Positions 32,901 through 47,900 of a stretch of DNA of 64,000 nt are shown one piece after another. Source of the DNA: Dipylidium caninum (lineage: Eukaryota; Platyhelminthes; Cestoda; Cyclophyllidea; Dipylidiidae); assembly GCA_017562135.1 (NCBI GenBank), contig QEYB01000180.1, positions 930,001-994,000 of the forward strand. Direction: 5' to 3'. The position numbers and the translations under genes were made by a program. Position 1 is the stretch's first letter, and every line of letters starts with the position of its first letter. The notes beneath the pieces are model-generated. The model ran no database searches. It was given only the letters and a program-made list of their open reading frames with translations, and had not been told where the DNA came from.

Positions 32901-35900
32901 AACAAAAAGGCGGTTAAAAAGAACTCAACGCTTTTTTCAATAAAATAAGTCGAATTTGTGTCAGCACGGCCACCACAGGTAATCTACGATGATTGCCATT
33001 ATCACACTTACTTAAAAATTGTTATGCAATGCATTCGAGATAGGTTATTGAGACATGCCGGTAATAAAAAAAATAAAAACACGAAGGAAGTGTGTTATAT
33101 GGGAGAACGAACCTTTCACAGTGAACAGTGGAGATTAAATAAACAATACTGCGCGTATACCGAATAAGTGGGAAGAGAAGTGGGTAAAGCAGTGTGAATG
33201 CAAAAAAAGAACATAGTGAACGTATGCACACATATATGCATGCAGCAAGGGGACTGAAGGAGGGAGAAGTAGCTGGCGTCACATCTCGGCGAGCTACAGG
33301 AAATGGAGGGAGCGGTGGGCAAGCAGGTGTGGCGGGGGCAGGGTGGGGGGAACAGCGTGAGATATGCATTTATGCAGGCACAAGCACAAGTTGATTCAGC
33401 AGGCAGTGCATAAGGAGGCGACGTTGGAGACGTTCACGAACATACCGAAAACATTGGCCCACATGTAAGAGATTGATGTTGGGGGTTGGTGGGGTTGGGG
33501 TAACACAACGATTGCCGACGGTGAAGAGGAGCATGACAGACATGGACAAAAAATTAAAGGACAAGAGGTTATGCCTGACCAAAGTATCCTCGACGAGAAT
33601 ATGTTAATGGACTAACTAGCGACTTGTCAAAACAAAAACAAGCGGTAGAGGCAATCTTTGCAACGGGAAAAGTAGATATAAAACATAAGTCAAACGGTCA
33701 AAAATTTCGATGTTTGTAATGTACTAGAGTCGAGATTTATTCATATTTGATTAAATCACATGGAAGCAAATGGTTCTTGCCAATGAACAAAGTTTAGCAC
33801 TGTTAAAGCATTACAAATACGACCACTAAAAAAACTTTTAAAATAAAGGAATTAACCCATCGCACTCGAGGTCTTGTTCGCTCACGTGAAACACGAGCTC
33901 TAGACGACTTCGGCCAAATTGGAGAAATATTGTAAAAGTACTTGAAATTATCGTTTATGTTCAAACAAACGTATACGAGCAATAAAATTTAATAAATCTA
34001 TTAATTTTTATGTCGAAAACACCCATGTTGATAAATATCACACTTTACAATTAGTTTTCGTGTGACATTTCGCAAAACGGTGCCCAAGATGCATCCTAGG
34101 TCTAGCAGGACAAGCATCACAGTGATGCGTCACTTCCCTTCAAGCGTGTTACGAGTCAGAGCAAATCTTGCAGCACCTTTTGATCTTTTTATTAATATGC
34201 GAAGCTTCCTATTTAGTCGGATTTCATCGGAATGGGACGTAGACGCTTACTCATGATGCTGAGACAAACTAAACTGAGCTAAGATTTGGCTAAAATGTAA
34301 GCGAGGCGTAGACCATAACAGTATTTCAACAAGAAATATCATCACACATCGTAGCTAAGCAGATCGAGTTAAAAAGACCGTAGCGCCGTGGTAGGGTCGC
34401 TCGAGTGTCAAGGCTCAGGCTTCCAATAATTATAGCAAAGCCTGTCTCCGTGCAGTATGCTGTCATAATTGTGAGACTACATGTAGACATGTAAAGAGGG
34501 GAAGATGCCAGATTTTGAAAGAATTGAGATCTCATCAAAATGCCTTAGAGTAACTGTCGACTCGTTTCCTCAAAAGACAGCAGAAAAGTAGTAGACAGCA
34601 AAATATGCAGAGGTAAAAGTATACGAATAAGTTATTGTCCCATTTTATTTAATGTGAAAATTGAAACAATACGGCAAAAGAACTTTTCGAGCAGAGAACG
34701 GGCGTTATTTGTCTTAACTTTCTTTTATAATCGGGTGGAAGTACCTTTTGATTCTGGTCGAAAGCACTTGGGCGTTGTCGAGTCCTACTAGTGGAGGTAG
34801 AAGGTTGTGGGACTTCATTTTGTACTGTCTGGTGAACGTTCGCCGACACCACGAATGAATTTAGGCGGTTTGCGGCATCAACGAGCTGCCAAAATGAAGT
34901 GCTTCCGATGAGATCTTAAACTTAACCATATTCGTAATCGTGCGCTCACGTTCTGATTTATTCAACCACACAGTTAATTTTGCCGGCAGTCATGAATCGA
35001 AAGGCAAAATTAACGAACCCTAGGGTCTAGCAATCAAAACGTCGAATTACAACACTTATCATCTAATTACACACCAGACTATCTAGTGATCCGGTGTTGG
35101 TACCCTCGCTCCGCTTCCACTTCAGTGATTTGTTCAAAACACCTGGGCGATTCCGGAGAGCGTCTTTGGTGGATGAGTGCGATAGCGGTGTCTCCCCTGC
35201 GCGCCGATGTCCCGAACTCTGCGAGCCACCAGGAGCCGAACAAAGGGCTCCTTATCCGCAGTGATGCGGGAAATTGAGGATTTGAGCAAGCAGAGAGCGT
35301 TAGCAGATGAGAGACAAGACAGTGGTCGGTTATCAATGGCTAACAACCGATCTTCCACCTGTAGCCTTCCGTCCTGACAGTGAAAGAGGTAGAAGATGTA
35401 CTTATTGGTACGTAAACAGATTATACTCAATTTAGATTCAAATATAGCAACAATTGTAACAAAATCTACTAATTGTTCATCTCCTTCATGAAGGACTGAT
35501 TGCATTTTTACCATCGGAAGAAAGTTTAGAATGATACAATTGAAAAATAGATAAAAATACAATAGAAAAGCAGATCATATGTTAATGCATTGGAAATTTA
35601 AATGGAATCATCGCTCGAACCTTGCTATTTTAGACGCATTAGGTGAAACTGGAAAAGTCTAACGATAGATGCCCATTTAATATTAGTTTCCCACAAAATA
35701 GCTATTAAAATGCAATCTAGTAGACTCGTGAAACTACACTTAAACATTATTTGGAGGCCCGCACAATAACCACTATATTTGCGCTGCAGAAGTCAGGGTG
35801 GCCCGATACGCAAAGAAGTTCAGACACGAGATGGATGAATCGTCTAGATCGAGGATTTTTGTCTACTGTAAAAGGTGGAAGAGATATAGGCAAATTCTCC

Positions 35901-38900
35901 TGAGAAGCCTAAACGAATGAAGCAAGTAATATGCCCTTCAGAATGGCTGATACATATCGGGCACTTTTGAGAAGGCGAAATTCCACAGCGTCTACTGCGA
36001 AAGCATTAATCAAGTAGATGCGTTAAAAGTCTTGCTGTCTCATCGCTACGCAGGGCACCACCAAAAGTGTACGAAAGACTAGGTTTGCTCAATCAACTTG
36101 TTAGCGGCTATTCCAAATCAGGAAAAAAATGAGATCAAGCAATAAAACCGGTATGACATTTCTAAAATGTCTGCTGAGTGAGGACATGCATTCTCTAAGG
36201 CAAGTATTGTAGAGAAAATTTATACCTTGGCGATATGAATTTTTGTTCGTGTGTTTAAATCCGGCGATTCTCAAAGTATGCTTTTTTCTGTCACCAGTTG
36301 CCCTCGCGACCCGTTACCAACTCTTGGATTCATTCGCCCCAGCACACAAAAAAAGCAACCTAATTTCTTATTTTTCGTCGATATTCTTGAGAAGTCAGTC
36401 TCCTCGGCTTAATTATATCAAGGTTGAGTGAGAAAGAGCACTCAGTCCGTGCGTTTGGTAAATATTGCTGTGGTCAGTCAAGACATGCGTACAACGAAAC
36501 TGAATTGGAAACCGTTTGCATGTGATCTGGTATCGCGGCAGTATGAAGGTTATCAGCGGTTACAATAGGTCTCGTGTAATTCTTCTATTGTAATACATGA
36601 TTTTACAGCAAACTTTCTAGATGCTTTTTGATAAATGGATGTAAACTATTCATTAAACTTGTATACTTTACGTCTTAATGTTTTTAGTCTAGTGCATTAT
36701 ACAAATGCAACACAAAATGGAGGTGTAGTTCACAGGGAGGAAAGGCGTATAGAAAGGGATAAAGGAAATTAACTCTCACTTAATCACACCATATATCATA
36801 ATTGCTTTGAAACATAAAGCCGTGCAACCTGTCTAGTCTGAGAAATCGCTCATTTAAGATATTATATAACCATTTTTGATTACATGAAGCTAAGAGTCAA
36901 AATATTGCACTTGCGTTTGCAGTGAACAGATGCATACCGCAAAAGCTTTCAAGTAGCCACTGCCGCTGTGTCACCAACCACAGCAAAAAAACACAGCCTT
37001 GAAACAGTTAAAGCAAGAATTCATTCAAAAAAGGAAAGTAGAGGGGCAGGGACTGGGAAAACGAAAATGTTAAAGAAAATAAACTTAAAGGAGAAGGAGA
37101 ACCATTAGGTTAAGTTCGAACGGAGGAGTGAATAAAGTATGCGCTTGGAGAAATGAGCTACATATCGAGCTGTGTCAGAAAGCAGCCGCGTTTTAAGTGG
37201 GTCTCGGTCTCTCCCCATATAAACGAAAGTAACCAATTTACAGGCAAACTTTGTTACTTATATAATAAGTGTTTCAGAGGACCGCCTCAAATCTGTTACC
37301 CCAAAAAATAGGAACGTTTTAATGTGAAGATTAAAGCTCATACAGATTAATTTTCGGATACCTTATATGCGGCTCCCCCGGGAATAACGGTACGTACGAA
37401 AACACCGTTTTTGCTGCAATTTTCGAGGGGTTTATTGTCGAAACCGTCGATGTTGGGAGAGGGAACGGTCGCAGCAACAGCAGCCTCGAGAATAGAGGGG
37501 GAGCAGTCATCAGCGTTAATTGGACGCACTCGAACACTGACACCCAACGTGAAGGCTGAGGCCAGCAAGGAAGTGGGCACGGAAAGGGAGCGGCTGGACA
37601 CCTTCTGGTCGGCGTGCTCCGCATATTCGTTTACCGAGGGGCCAGAAATAGGAATTTCGAAAGTGTGCAATTCAACCAAGGCGGGATCTACTGCAAAGTA
37701 TTTCAGATCTTCTGTGTTGTCCTTCTACAACTCGAAAACGCGGAGGATTTCTCATCAATATCATATAAAATCATCAGAATTTTTACCAGGTTAAAATGTG
37801 TAAAACAGCCATTATCTTTGCTGGTCGCTTCCAATTTAGTAAGTAACTATAGCTACGAACGCAACACTTGACGAATATCTCATATTAATATTTAAAAACA
37901 ACAAAAGAGTGCTGATTTGTGTTTTAAGCAGATTGCGGTCAGGGCGTGAATGTCCAAATGCTAGACTAATAGCCGCGAAGTAGTATAAGACGGTTATTGT
38001 CTATTCCAGTTTACTTCAGCCTCCATTAACTTATTGCTTAATGAAGTAGACATAATGTGTGAAAGACACCAAAATTCCTTTTTTTCAAAACTGTTGAGTT
38101 GGTAGGTATGTTTGATTTAACATATTTGAGTGGCTCGGAAATATCTGGGAAAAAATTGAAGATCGCCTCCCTTAACTCATGAACTTATCATATATGGATG
38201 TATTCCGAGATTATGTAAATTCGGAAGACACTCAGCAGTAATATTCTAATTTGAATTCGAGATGTACATACTGAAATTTTATTCCGTACGAAAAGTCGCA
38301 CTCGTTTAGCTTGGGGAAGAGATTCCACCCGAACCTAAGTCATGGACACGAAACCAATGCGCCTTTAATCAGAAATTAGAGATGATTGTGTATTACAAGG
38401 TAGTACGAACTTCCTCCGCTTATTTAGAAAGACGCAAAAAGTATATGTTGTGACTCAAAAGACCGGTATTTGCGGCAAAATACATGGGTTAAAAATCTTA
38501 AAGCCAAATTTTGAATTCGTCTTCGACTATAAGACACGATAAAGGTCAGGCCAAGGGTAGTTTAAACTTAAAGTTCCCCAGATTATTAATACCCTGTTCA
38601 AATTAGAGCATAAAAATGTTGGAACCAAAAGAATTGTAAAAATAGAAAATAGTTTAAAGAGTGGAAGATGAGCACTCACATTGTTCAGAGAATCAATTTT
38701 TTCGCCATGTGACTTCTCATATACCGCAGAAAGAGAATTATTATGGTCCTGCTGCTGAGGTCCTGACGAGACCACAAGAGTCACTAAACTACCAATCGGT
38801 TTCTCCCTTAGCAGTGCCACAGTAGACGTCTGGCCCAGCTCGGAAACGTCTTCATCGTCAACCTCAAGGTGGAAGAGCCAATACCCATTTATTTAATATT

Positions 38901-41900
38901 CAAGTTGGCTAATGCTTCGTTGATGGGTCACAGTAATTTTAAACCTATAAGAAAATCTTATATATGAAGAAGGTTGCTTTAACAGTTGAAACGGAGATAG
39001 CTTATTTGTCTAGCCGATTTTCGTAACGAGGGACAGGAGAAAACTTTGAAAATAGGACGTCACCAACAAGTAGTCTATTCTCAAAGCAGTGCATAAAAAT
39101 TTTCAGCTAAACAGGAGTCCGTCAATTCTTCAGATATAAAACGCAATATAAATTGTGGTCTTTTTCAAGATGAATGTTTAACACTTTAAAGCTCCCAGAT
39201 AGACTAGATGGTATGGCTTTTAATGAACTTTATTAGCGTGATAAATGTAAAGTAAACTAAGATATTTCCCAGCACGTACAGAGTTTAATTATGCTCGAGT
39301 ATTTCACTCGAAGATTGTTCCATAAAAGATAATCAGAAATCATCGGCTAAAGTGAACGTTGAAATTGTTTAACAGTTTCTTGTTCTTTGGATATTTAAGG
39401 TTTAAACCCTGTAATCTCACAAAAGCACTAAATCTTTTAATCTTAAAGATCTTAAAATGGCTTTAACTGATAACGCAAAAAAGTGTTCGCAGAAACATTC
39501 ACGGTTAACTTGCATTCCTAAATGGGGTGTAGTGAATGGAATCAAAAGCTTCAGTTAGATTATTATTTTTAAGTTTAGCGACCTTGTGCATGAATAAAGA
39601 TCTAATAAATGAGCACCTGTGGATTTGACTGAGTGTAGGAAGATTTATAGCAGACTTCCTCTTATTAACCCAGTATTTCTCTTTTGCCAAGTCAAAGATG
39701 GTGACTCTCCAGATTCTTAGCAGTGTGCTAGCCAAAACGTTGTTGTTTGCCTTCGCTAATATGCATCCGTAAGAGCTTGAACTGCGAATAATAAAGTTGG
39801 CATAATGGCCGGTCACATGTACAGTGCGCCCGACGAACGCCCAACCGCCCGTCGCGTCTCCCTTGTGCGATAATAGTAACCGTAGTGACACCTGCCGCCA
39901 GGCAGGGCGCACGCCGCCCAATCACCGATAGGAGCCAGACGGGCGGACGGGCAGGACCGTTCTTGCAGGCACGGACGCAAAGCACAGTTTAAACCCTCTC
40001 TCTAAGGCTTATACTACCGGCTCCTTTCCCCCAACTACTTCGTAAAAGCCGACAATTTGAGATGGAAAACGATAAAGAAACTCCTAGTAATAGGGAATAT
40101 TTGAGTTATTATTTTAATTACTTGAAGATGAAAGGCTCGATTTGGCAAGGAGTGCAGAAATTGCTGACTTGGTGTTTGCTCAAGTAACAAATATGATAAT
40201 TTTTCAAATATAAATAAATAACCTAAAAATTGGTCAGTTTACATTTTAATACTTAAGGCGATACATTGCCCCGAGTTATGACATTGTGCCGCTATATAAT
40301 TACCATTAAGAGACGATCTCCAGGCTTAAGATTGCCATCCAAAAGTGCAGCTCCGCCAGGCAAGATGTTTTTGATGAAAACAGGACATTTTTGTTTCCTC
40401 TGTTGTTGATCTCGACTAGTCAAACTGAAGCCCAAACCAGAGGCTCCTAAAAAATTAAACAATAGCACTCAGAAAAAAGGGGAACCTTGTCTGGTTCACC
40501 ATAATTACTTATTAAAGTTAAGGTAATTACAGATGACGCAATGTTCTATATCAACAAAATTCGGAGCTGTAGACAAAAAGAAAAATCCACTACTAGACAG
40601 CTTTGTGACATTAGGCTATCCATAATCTCCCATTTATTATAGGAAACCTCCCGTCGATTCTTAAATTACCCATTCAACCGTGCAAATTTTAAACCCATTG
40701 TTAGTGAAGTCCATTTTTATTAGCAAGACTCAAAAGCCAACAAATAAGCAGACAAGCGCAAGTAGTATTATTAAGTCTGTACGATATTCCAGCTCACAGG
40801 GGTAGGCGATTAGCACTTTCATCACCCATTCCCCTAGTTGTCACTAGGTCACAGAGTGACCGATTGAAGGAGTAAGAGCGAGTAGATATAAGTTGTTAGA
40901 AAGTAGTCTGGTTGACCCATTAACAAAGAATCTTTTCGAAGGAGTTCGAAAAGAGCAAAACAGAGGTATTACAGTATAGCGATACGGCAATGATGACAAT
41001 AAAAGATACATTTTCACTGAATCCTCGTGTCTAATCATATTTGAATGAAGTATTCAGTAGGGTTATGAGTATGCGATAGGTCTTTTCCTCATGCCCAGAA
41101 AAGAACAAAGCGTGTGATTGTAACACTTTACATTTACTTTATCTCATTCAAATCACGTTATTGCCCAGTAGCAAAGCTAACCCCTAAATCGCACGAGAAG
41201 TGGTCTAGGCTTCGGGATATAAACCAGCAAATGATGCCAGGGCATTTAGGTGATTCATCACTATACAGTCGCAGACACAGCTCCTAAACGATCCTATCAT
41301 GGGAAGATTACTGTACTGTTGTTAGATAACGCAGCGACGTAGTACTAATAGATACGGCTGACAATATAGTAATCACGGAGCGGGAGAGGACATTGTGCTA
41401 GCATGTTATCGCTACAAATCGAGTCACTTCACCAAGAGTCTTCACAAATACTTCAGAGCATAAAGATGAGAAATGAGGCAGATTTTGGCCTTAGTTACAG
41501 ATATGGTGCGATATTACTAAAACCCGCATTAGACACTTCAAATTTTAGAAGACTTAGAGTAATAAACCTCATACAAGTAGGTCTGTTACGGCCAAACCTT
41601 TGAAAAGCTGTCGGCCTGAATCATTTAATAGGCTTAGAGGATTATCATTCAGTGGTGATGACTTAAAACGCCTTTTTCACAGGAAGACGCTTCACCTTTT
41701 CTTAAACGGACGATTTTAGTCTCCCAATCCCTGCCTATGGGTCGGGGTTGTGCAGATTCTCGGTCGTGACGGGGAGGAAGAACAGGTACAGTTTTCAACA
41801 CTTTGTCTTCAACCTGTTGTTGTGAAAGCGCAGTGTGTGGCGAACGTCGGGGTGGAGGTGGTGGACCCGGTTTTGAAAAGGCTGCTTCCTTCCCTTTTCT

Positions 41901-44900
41901 CGAGTGATCTACCGTTAAAACAAGTCCACAAGAGGGCTTCTCAGTGGCTGCTGAGGCTGTCATACCTGTGTCCACGTCACGAATAGGAAGAGAGGGAGGA
42001 CTCGCAGAACGGCTTGGATTGAGAACCGGAGGTGCAAATCTGGCGGTTTTTCCGTTATAGGGTAGCACCTGCAGTACCAACTCGGGATTCTTTAAAGCCT
42101 TTTGAAAAAGTTCTCTACCTCTAAAAAATAATTTAAGTTCTTATGTCTCTTGTGACAAAAAACGTCACCCAGTTTCTCTTCAATACACTTATGCCGCTGG
42201 TGAAGAGGATCTAAACAATACACTCGAGGACTCGTAGTGAGAGGAATGATGATACAGATAAAAGTGATAGAAGAGTATCAAACATTGACTCATTTTCAGT
42301 CAGTCGAAAGTAGTGGGAACCGAGCAATATAATTGATGTAGCAATTCTCTTATATTAATCTGCCTACGCAAATTGGGGTTTTATTTCAGTTTTAAGTAAA
42401 TAAGTGTGCAAGAAGGGAATGGCAGCGCTTTTCATGGCCGAAAAGGTAAACCTTACAAGCAGTATTTCCCACTTAGGTGTAAAGGGAAAAAGAGAAAGAG
42501 AAATCGTCTCGAAAATCCAGTCATTTGAGATACAAAAAATACACAAATTTGATAGTCGCCCTTATTGAGCGCGTTCGAATATTGAGCAGCCCATTCCACC
42601 AATTTCTGCCATAATTGTTGCGCAACTAATGAAAATTCAAGATAGACTAGGCCATGGTTTGTACTTTTCCGAGAGTTCGACTACAAGGCAGCTTAGTAGT
42701 AGAGGTACAATAGTTCTTGTTAGAAAGGCTTTTACCAAAACAATCGAAGTTAAGGGAATTCTAATTTTTAACCATCTAACAAAGTGGAAGGAGGACTTTC
42801 CACTATAATAGATCTGATGATCATTAAAAATTGTTGAGAAGCCAGAGTTAAGTTTTTTCCTGGTCAAAAAGATGAACCAACTTTGAATCTGCTAAAAATA
42901 AGCAAAATTGTTGAAAAAAGATGATCTTGCTAAAGCACTACTTGCATTTCTAGCTATATTAGAGGTCGAATGTTTTTGATATCCCTTGTTGTCAAATAGT
43001 TCACGTTCCTTTTCTAACGCCTTAAATAGGCTAATTTTATGTTGAAGTAGGAGAAGAAAACGTTATTCGCATCTTGACTTTTCGTTTCAGTTCCTAGAAT
43101 AATTTTATCTTCTAACTTGGCCAATTAAAATACTTTCGCCCAGGATCCTGAGTGAGGAAAAGTAGTTTATAAAAACATTAGAAAATTTGATGTATCATGG
43201 AAGAAATAATTTATCAACTTCGAAGAAGATGGCAACTCATAGTCGGTCCCGAGGAGAGTATGCGTCTAAGCATTGGGAAAGAAGGGATTATGGAATGTGT
43301 CAAAAAGACACCGAGCAATATAGTACACATAGTTGACCTCGTGACCCAAAACTTTTAGAAAATATAAGAAACGGCGCTAACGTTCATAAAATCTTCGTAT
43401 TCTTGGCACATAGATGCAAAGAAACGAGTCATTGTCCTCGCAAATAGTTACTTAATACCACCGATTGCTTTCACTATTATCCGCTCAGAAGACAGCTAAT
43501 TTCTTCATAAAATGAAATGCGGATTTGTTTGGGACAGGATATATCATTTAACAAAGGTAAAAAAGCGAGAAAGGTTTTCAAAATCCGTTAGTGAGGTAAA
43601 TAGACTAGAGGAAAGAGAAGTGAGTGTCAAAATGAGGTGCTGAATTTAGACAGAGCGGCTAGTAATAACGGACACCTAGGCATGATATCTCGGGTCTTCA
43701 ACGAAAAAATTCATGTGCACTTTAAAAGATTTTAGATTAAAAGCCTTAGTCGTGATTTTTTAAAACATAACATAGATGGAAAGGCTGAAAGAAAATCCTT
43801 TCGTTCGCTCTTAGATGGATGCCCAGCGTCGGTCGTTGTCGGAGTTTATTTCCATAATGTGCAAATAACAAATGAAATGTATTCCAAAATGTTTCAAACA
43901 TCTAGGGGAATTTATCGTGCAAACAGTCACAAGGAAGTCTGGAATAAGAGGTGTCGGCGTGGGATTTGGCATAATGGCTACGAAAACGTTATGTTGTCTT
44001 CGCGCTGATTGGTTCTTCTCCAAGGCCGTGAGGACGCAAATGCCAACACGCATTACAGTTATTCTGGGATACAAGAGGCTTGTAGGGCACAAAGAGGTCT
44101 GTCAGTCCTACGAAGTACTACATCTCTCCTCATAACGTAGATATTTCGTATTGAGAGAAAGTCATTTTATGAAAAAAAATACTCACTCTAAAGTGAGTGT
44201 AATTATAATAGACTTATATACTATATTTAATACTTAGTCCATTTGAAAATAGAATTCTTTCTGGGACGGGCAAATAAGTTCTTGGAATATCTGTTCCACC
44301 ACAAATACTCAGTATCTTTAGAAGATTCTTTAAAACCTTTTTACCAAATGACTAATTTTAATCAGTTTTCAAAAATAACGACGTTTAACAAACTACCGGA
44401 TGACATAAGCCCCTACGAATATAGGATGAAATAAAAACGTTTAAAATCTATTTAGTGGGACCATGTTGGACATATCTAGCGAGTATAGTAAGTTTAGAGA
44501 GTTATCTGCTGTAAGTCAAGTCATGGGAAGATTAATCGCAGATATTAATTTGCGGAAACGGATATTTTTACATAAATTTAAGGGGAGCAGATATTTAAAC
44601 TAGTTAGATCCTATGACCACCTTCATCGGAATTCGATGTAAGCATCTGAGTGTTTCGGAGTAAAAATAGGGGGAAGAGGGTTACCATTACTCTATCCAGT
44701 CAAATCTAGGAAACCAATACATGCCTATGTATTTGTCTGCCAGAATTGTAAGGTCGAAAATCAAAGTAACTCCTATGCGGGTGCCGCAGATTGGTACCTG
44801 GCATTAAAATCAGTTTTTCACAAAAGTTTTGCATAAATTAAACTACAACCTCATTACAATGAGTCGTAAACTCTAGCGCATCTTACCAATTCGAGTATAT

Positions 44901-47900
44901 ATTACTCAAACTTTCGCGTTTAGGTTAAATCCTAAAAAATCTCAAAAATCGGTTTTCCGTGTCTAAAAGGATCCGAAAACAATGCTTTCTTGTGTGTGGC
45001 ATTGTTTAAGGCTCACTATTTGAAAAGGATTCACTTACTTGTCGAAAGGAACACCAATAAGAGAGGTTCCATTGATGGTCAAAATTCGATCTCCGACCGA
45101 CAGGATGCCCTCACGAGCTACCCGACCATTTGGCATGATTGCATGCACCTCGAGTCCGGCTTCACTGGAAAAAGCAGTTTTTAAGAACTATTTGCGCAGT
45201 TTTACGGGGAATATTCTTTGAGCTACCACTCATTTCCTTAAATTTATGGATTATTATATGTTTAGGACAACCTCCTGGAATCAGTTATCAATATACTGAA
45301 GATCAGGAGAAATGGGAGAAATTGGATTCTGATCCCAGATCCAATAAAAAAACAATCAATTGGTATAAACGTTAGCAAGTAGCAGTCAAATAAAACATAA
45401 CACTAATATTGCTTGCAGTAAAATATCGAATCAGAATCAATTTCTAAATAACCAAAGGTAAGTGACATTCCACAAGTGAATGTCCCTTCACAATCAAAAT
45501 TTAATTTGAACATGGTAAGTTTACTTAGAGATCGTGGTAGGTGGACCCTACGAAATTTGGAATGCAAATATGAAGGCGATTTTAATGCCGACTCTAACTT
45601 ACCATTTACCATTTGAGTTCGGATGCAGAGGTATATCCCCAACAAAATGTATAATTTCCGTTGGTTCGGTAAAGATAGGTTTGATTTGAATGCCTAAATT
45701 CTCGCCTGGCACCGTGTTAGTGAGTCGAATATTCACAGGCTCCGATTGGTAGCCAGCGAGGAAAAAGCCTCGTCGAAGGTCTTCTGAGGCCTCACGAACG
45801 TTACGTCGAATAACACGACTGACAAGATCATGTTGGCTCGCGGAAATTGCCTCATCCTCATAACCTCCCAAGGATGTGGGAGCGAGTGAACTCGAGACGG
45901 AGATAACGCTGGAGGATGTCGCGAAAGGTGAAATGACCTCCCCTTCAGTTGCTGCGGCAGCCTGGGTCGATTCCAACCATTGTAGAACTGCTGGGGTAGT
46001 TAAACTGTGGTGCGGAAGTCTGATGGGCCGGTGAAGTCCCCCATCCATTTGTCCTTCATCTCCTGTCGCTGTGAATGGCCGCGGCGTGTTTGATTCCAGG
46101 GGGCTTCTTGATGCTAGACCCCCTTCTTGACCATCCCTATAATGAAGAAGATGAATTGGGGACAAGTGAGAAATATGCTTATGTTGGAAAATATATTTAT
46201 CGCAGAAAATATTACAAGCTGTCTTCAGTCTTAGTGGTTCTATTGATAATAAATGTAGGATTACTAGGATGCGTACTAGTAGGGTACCTGCTATTACTGA
46301 AAGAAAAAGATATATTTGAACTGAGTGCCTCTTCATCACTAACAAAACTGGTTAAATACGGAGAACATTGTTTTCCAAAAACACTAACAATGAAAACCAA
46401 TATTGAAGAGCAGATGCTCTGACATAAACCATGAATAATAGTAGGACAACTGGACAAGATTGAAGCTTATCATACTCATATAATGAAGCATAAAGGCGAA
46501 AGAAATGGAACTAATCCATTTGTAAAGTTCCTATGAGACGACCAGAGCGATTCAGTCACTGTAAATAAAAATTGAAGCTGTTAGGAGACAAAAAGGGTAT
46601 AACTTCACGAGGTGGTGGTGGAAAAAAGCACTTGTCACAAGGACTCCAATGGCAAGGAAGAGGGTTAGACGAAAAATGATTATTTAATGAAATATTTCAA
46701 TAAACGGTAATCGCATTCGCGTTCAATACAACATTTGGCTTAATGTCCGAAAACGCTTCATTCCAATGGATATGTTTTCTCGCCTACCGCCATCGAATAT
46801 TTCGACAATTACCATGTCGACTAAGCTTGCTGTGATTAAAAAGATAAAGGATGTTGGAAAAAGAACATAAGGAAAAAAAAGCACTTTGTCCACTGAATAA
46901 CTTGCGACCAAAACGGGAAAGAATGGCGTACTTAAGCCGATAGTCCAATCTAAGCATGGGATAATCCTCCTCCGCCTCGGTCTCCTCCACGTCCCTTGGT
47001 GTTTGAGTTTTCTTCCGAGATAGACAAAAGGCCTCTGAGGTGGAACTCCCGGCATTTCCCTCGACATTTATTTGGGTACAAGTAAGGCGACACTGATCTG
47101 TTCCTATTTCATCTTCCCTTTCTTCAGAGATTGATTTTGGAACAAGGTTTATGGGAGAAGTAAAGATACGCTGATGATCAGCCAAACTGATTTGATGCAG
47201 TGGCGAGAGGGATTCTCGATCTGTCGAAGGTTAAAAGAGCGGTAGACAGTTGTATTTGAATCCATAAAATCATGCATAAGGAACATTCCACGCTAATAGT
47301 AACGTATTTTGTTAGTTGAGATGAATGCCTCTCGAAATAGTGTATACTATACTACACTACTCCATTAACAACAAACAAACCTCTAAAAGGACACCCTGTT
47401 TTACCTTTAACAAGTGGTTTCAATTTAAAAACAACATACCTGAAGATTGAGGCCTTGTTTGAGTGGTTTCAGCAAATGATATAAGTGGTTCGACACCCTT
47501 CGACGTCTTAGAATAAAGCAAAATCGGTTTCAATTCTTTTCAAGGAAATAAATCTCATATTTACTCGGTAAATACAATTAACAATGACATTAAAGGAATT
47601 TAATAACTAGGAACATAAACGCAAAATCTAGACTATACAGTGGGAGATGGTACATTTTCCTAAGGTGCGCAGTCAATTCGAAGACAATAGTTTAAATGGA
47701 ATTAGTATCATGGTTGTCTTACGAAATTGGCATCGCCTATCTGTATATTAGTTAAGGATGATTGCGGGAGAATATCAGGACAAAGAGAGAAGTTAGCTTC
47801 TTTGGGCTGCTGAACAACCCGTCTAACAGTGGAAAGGCCTTCGTCGCTAAAGTTTCCGCCTTCTCCGTCGGTGCCGACAGTAGCCGTTGACCGTTTCCCG

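Noticed and set aside
33022..33369. Pro-rich - strand frame in a PAR-3 intron
   Set aside because: Caused by a G-rich patch; it has no phase-compatible junction with neighbouring exons.
41750..41986. + strand open frame opposite PAR-3 exon 10
   Set aside because: It is the antisense shadow of a phase-consistent PAR-3 exon.
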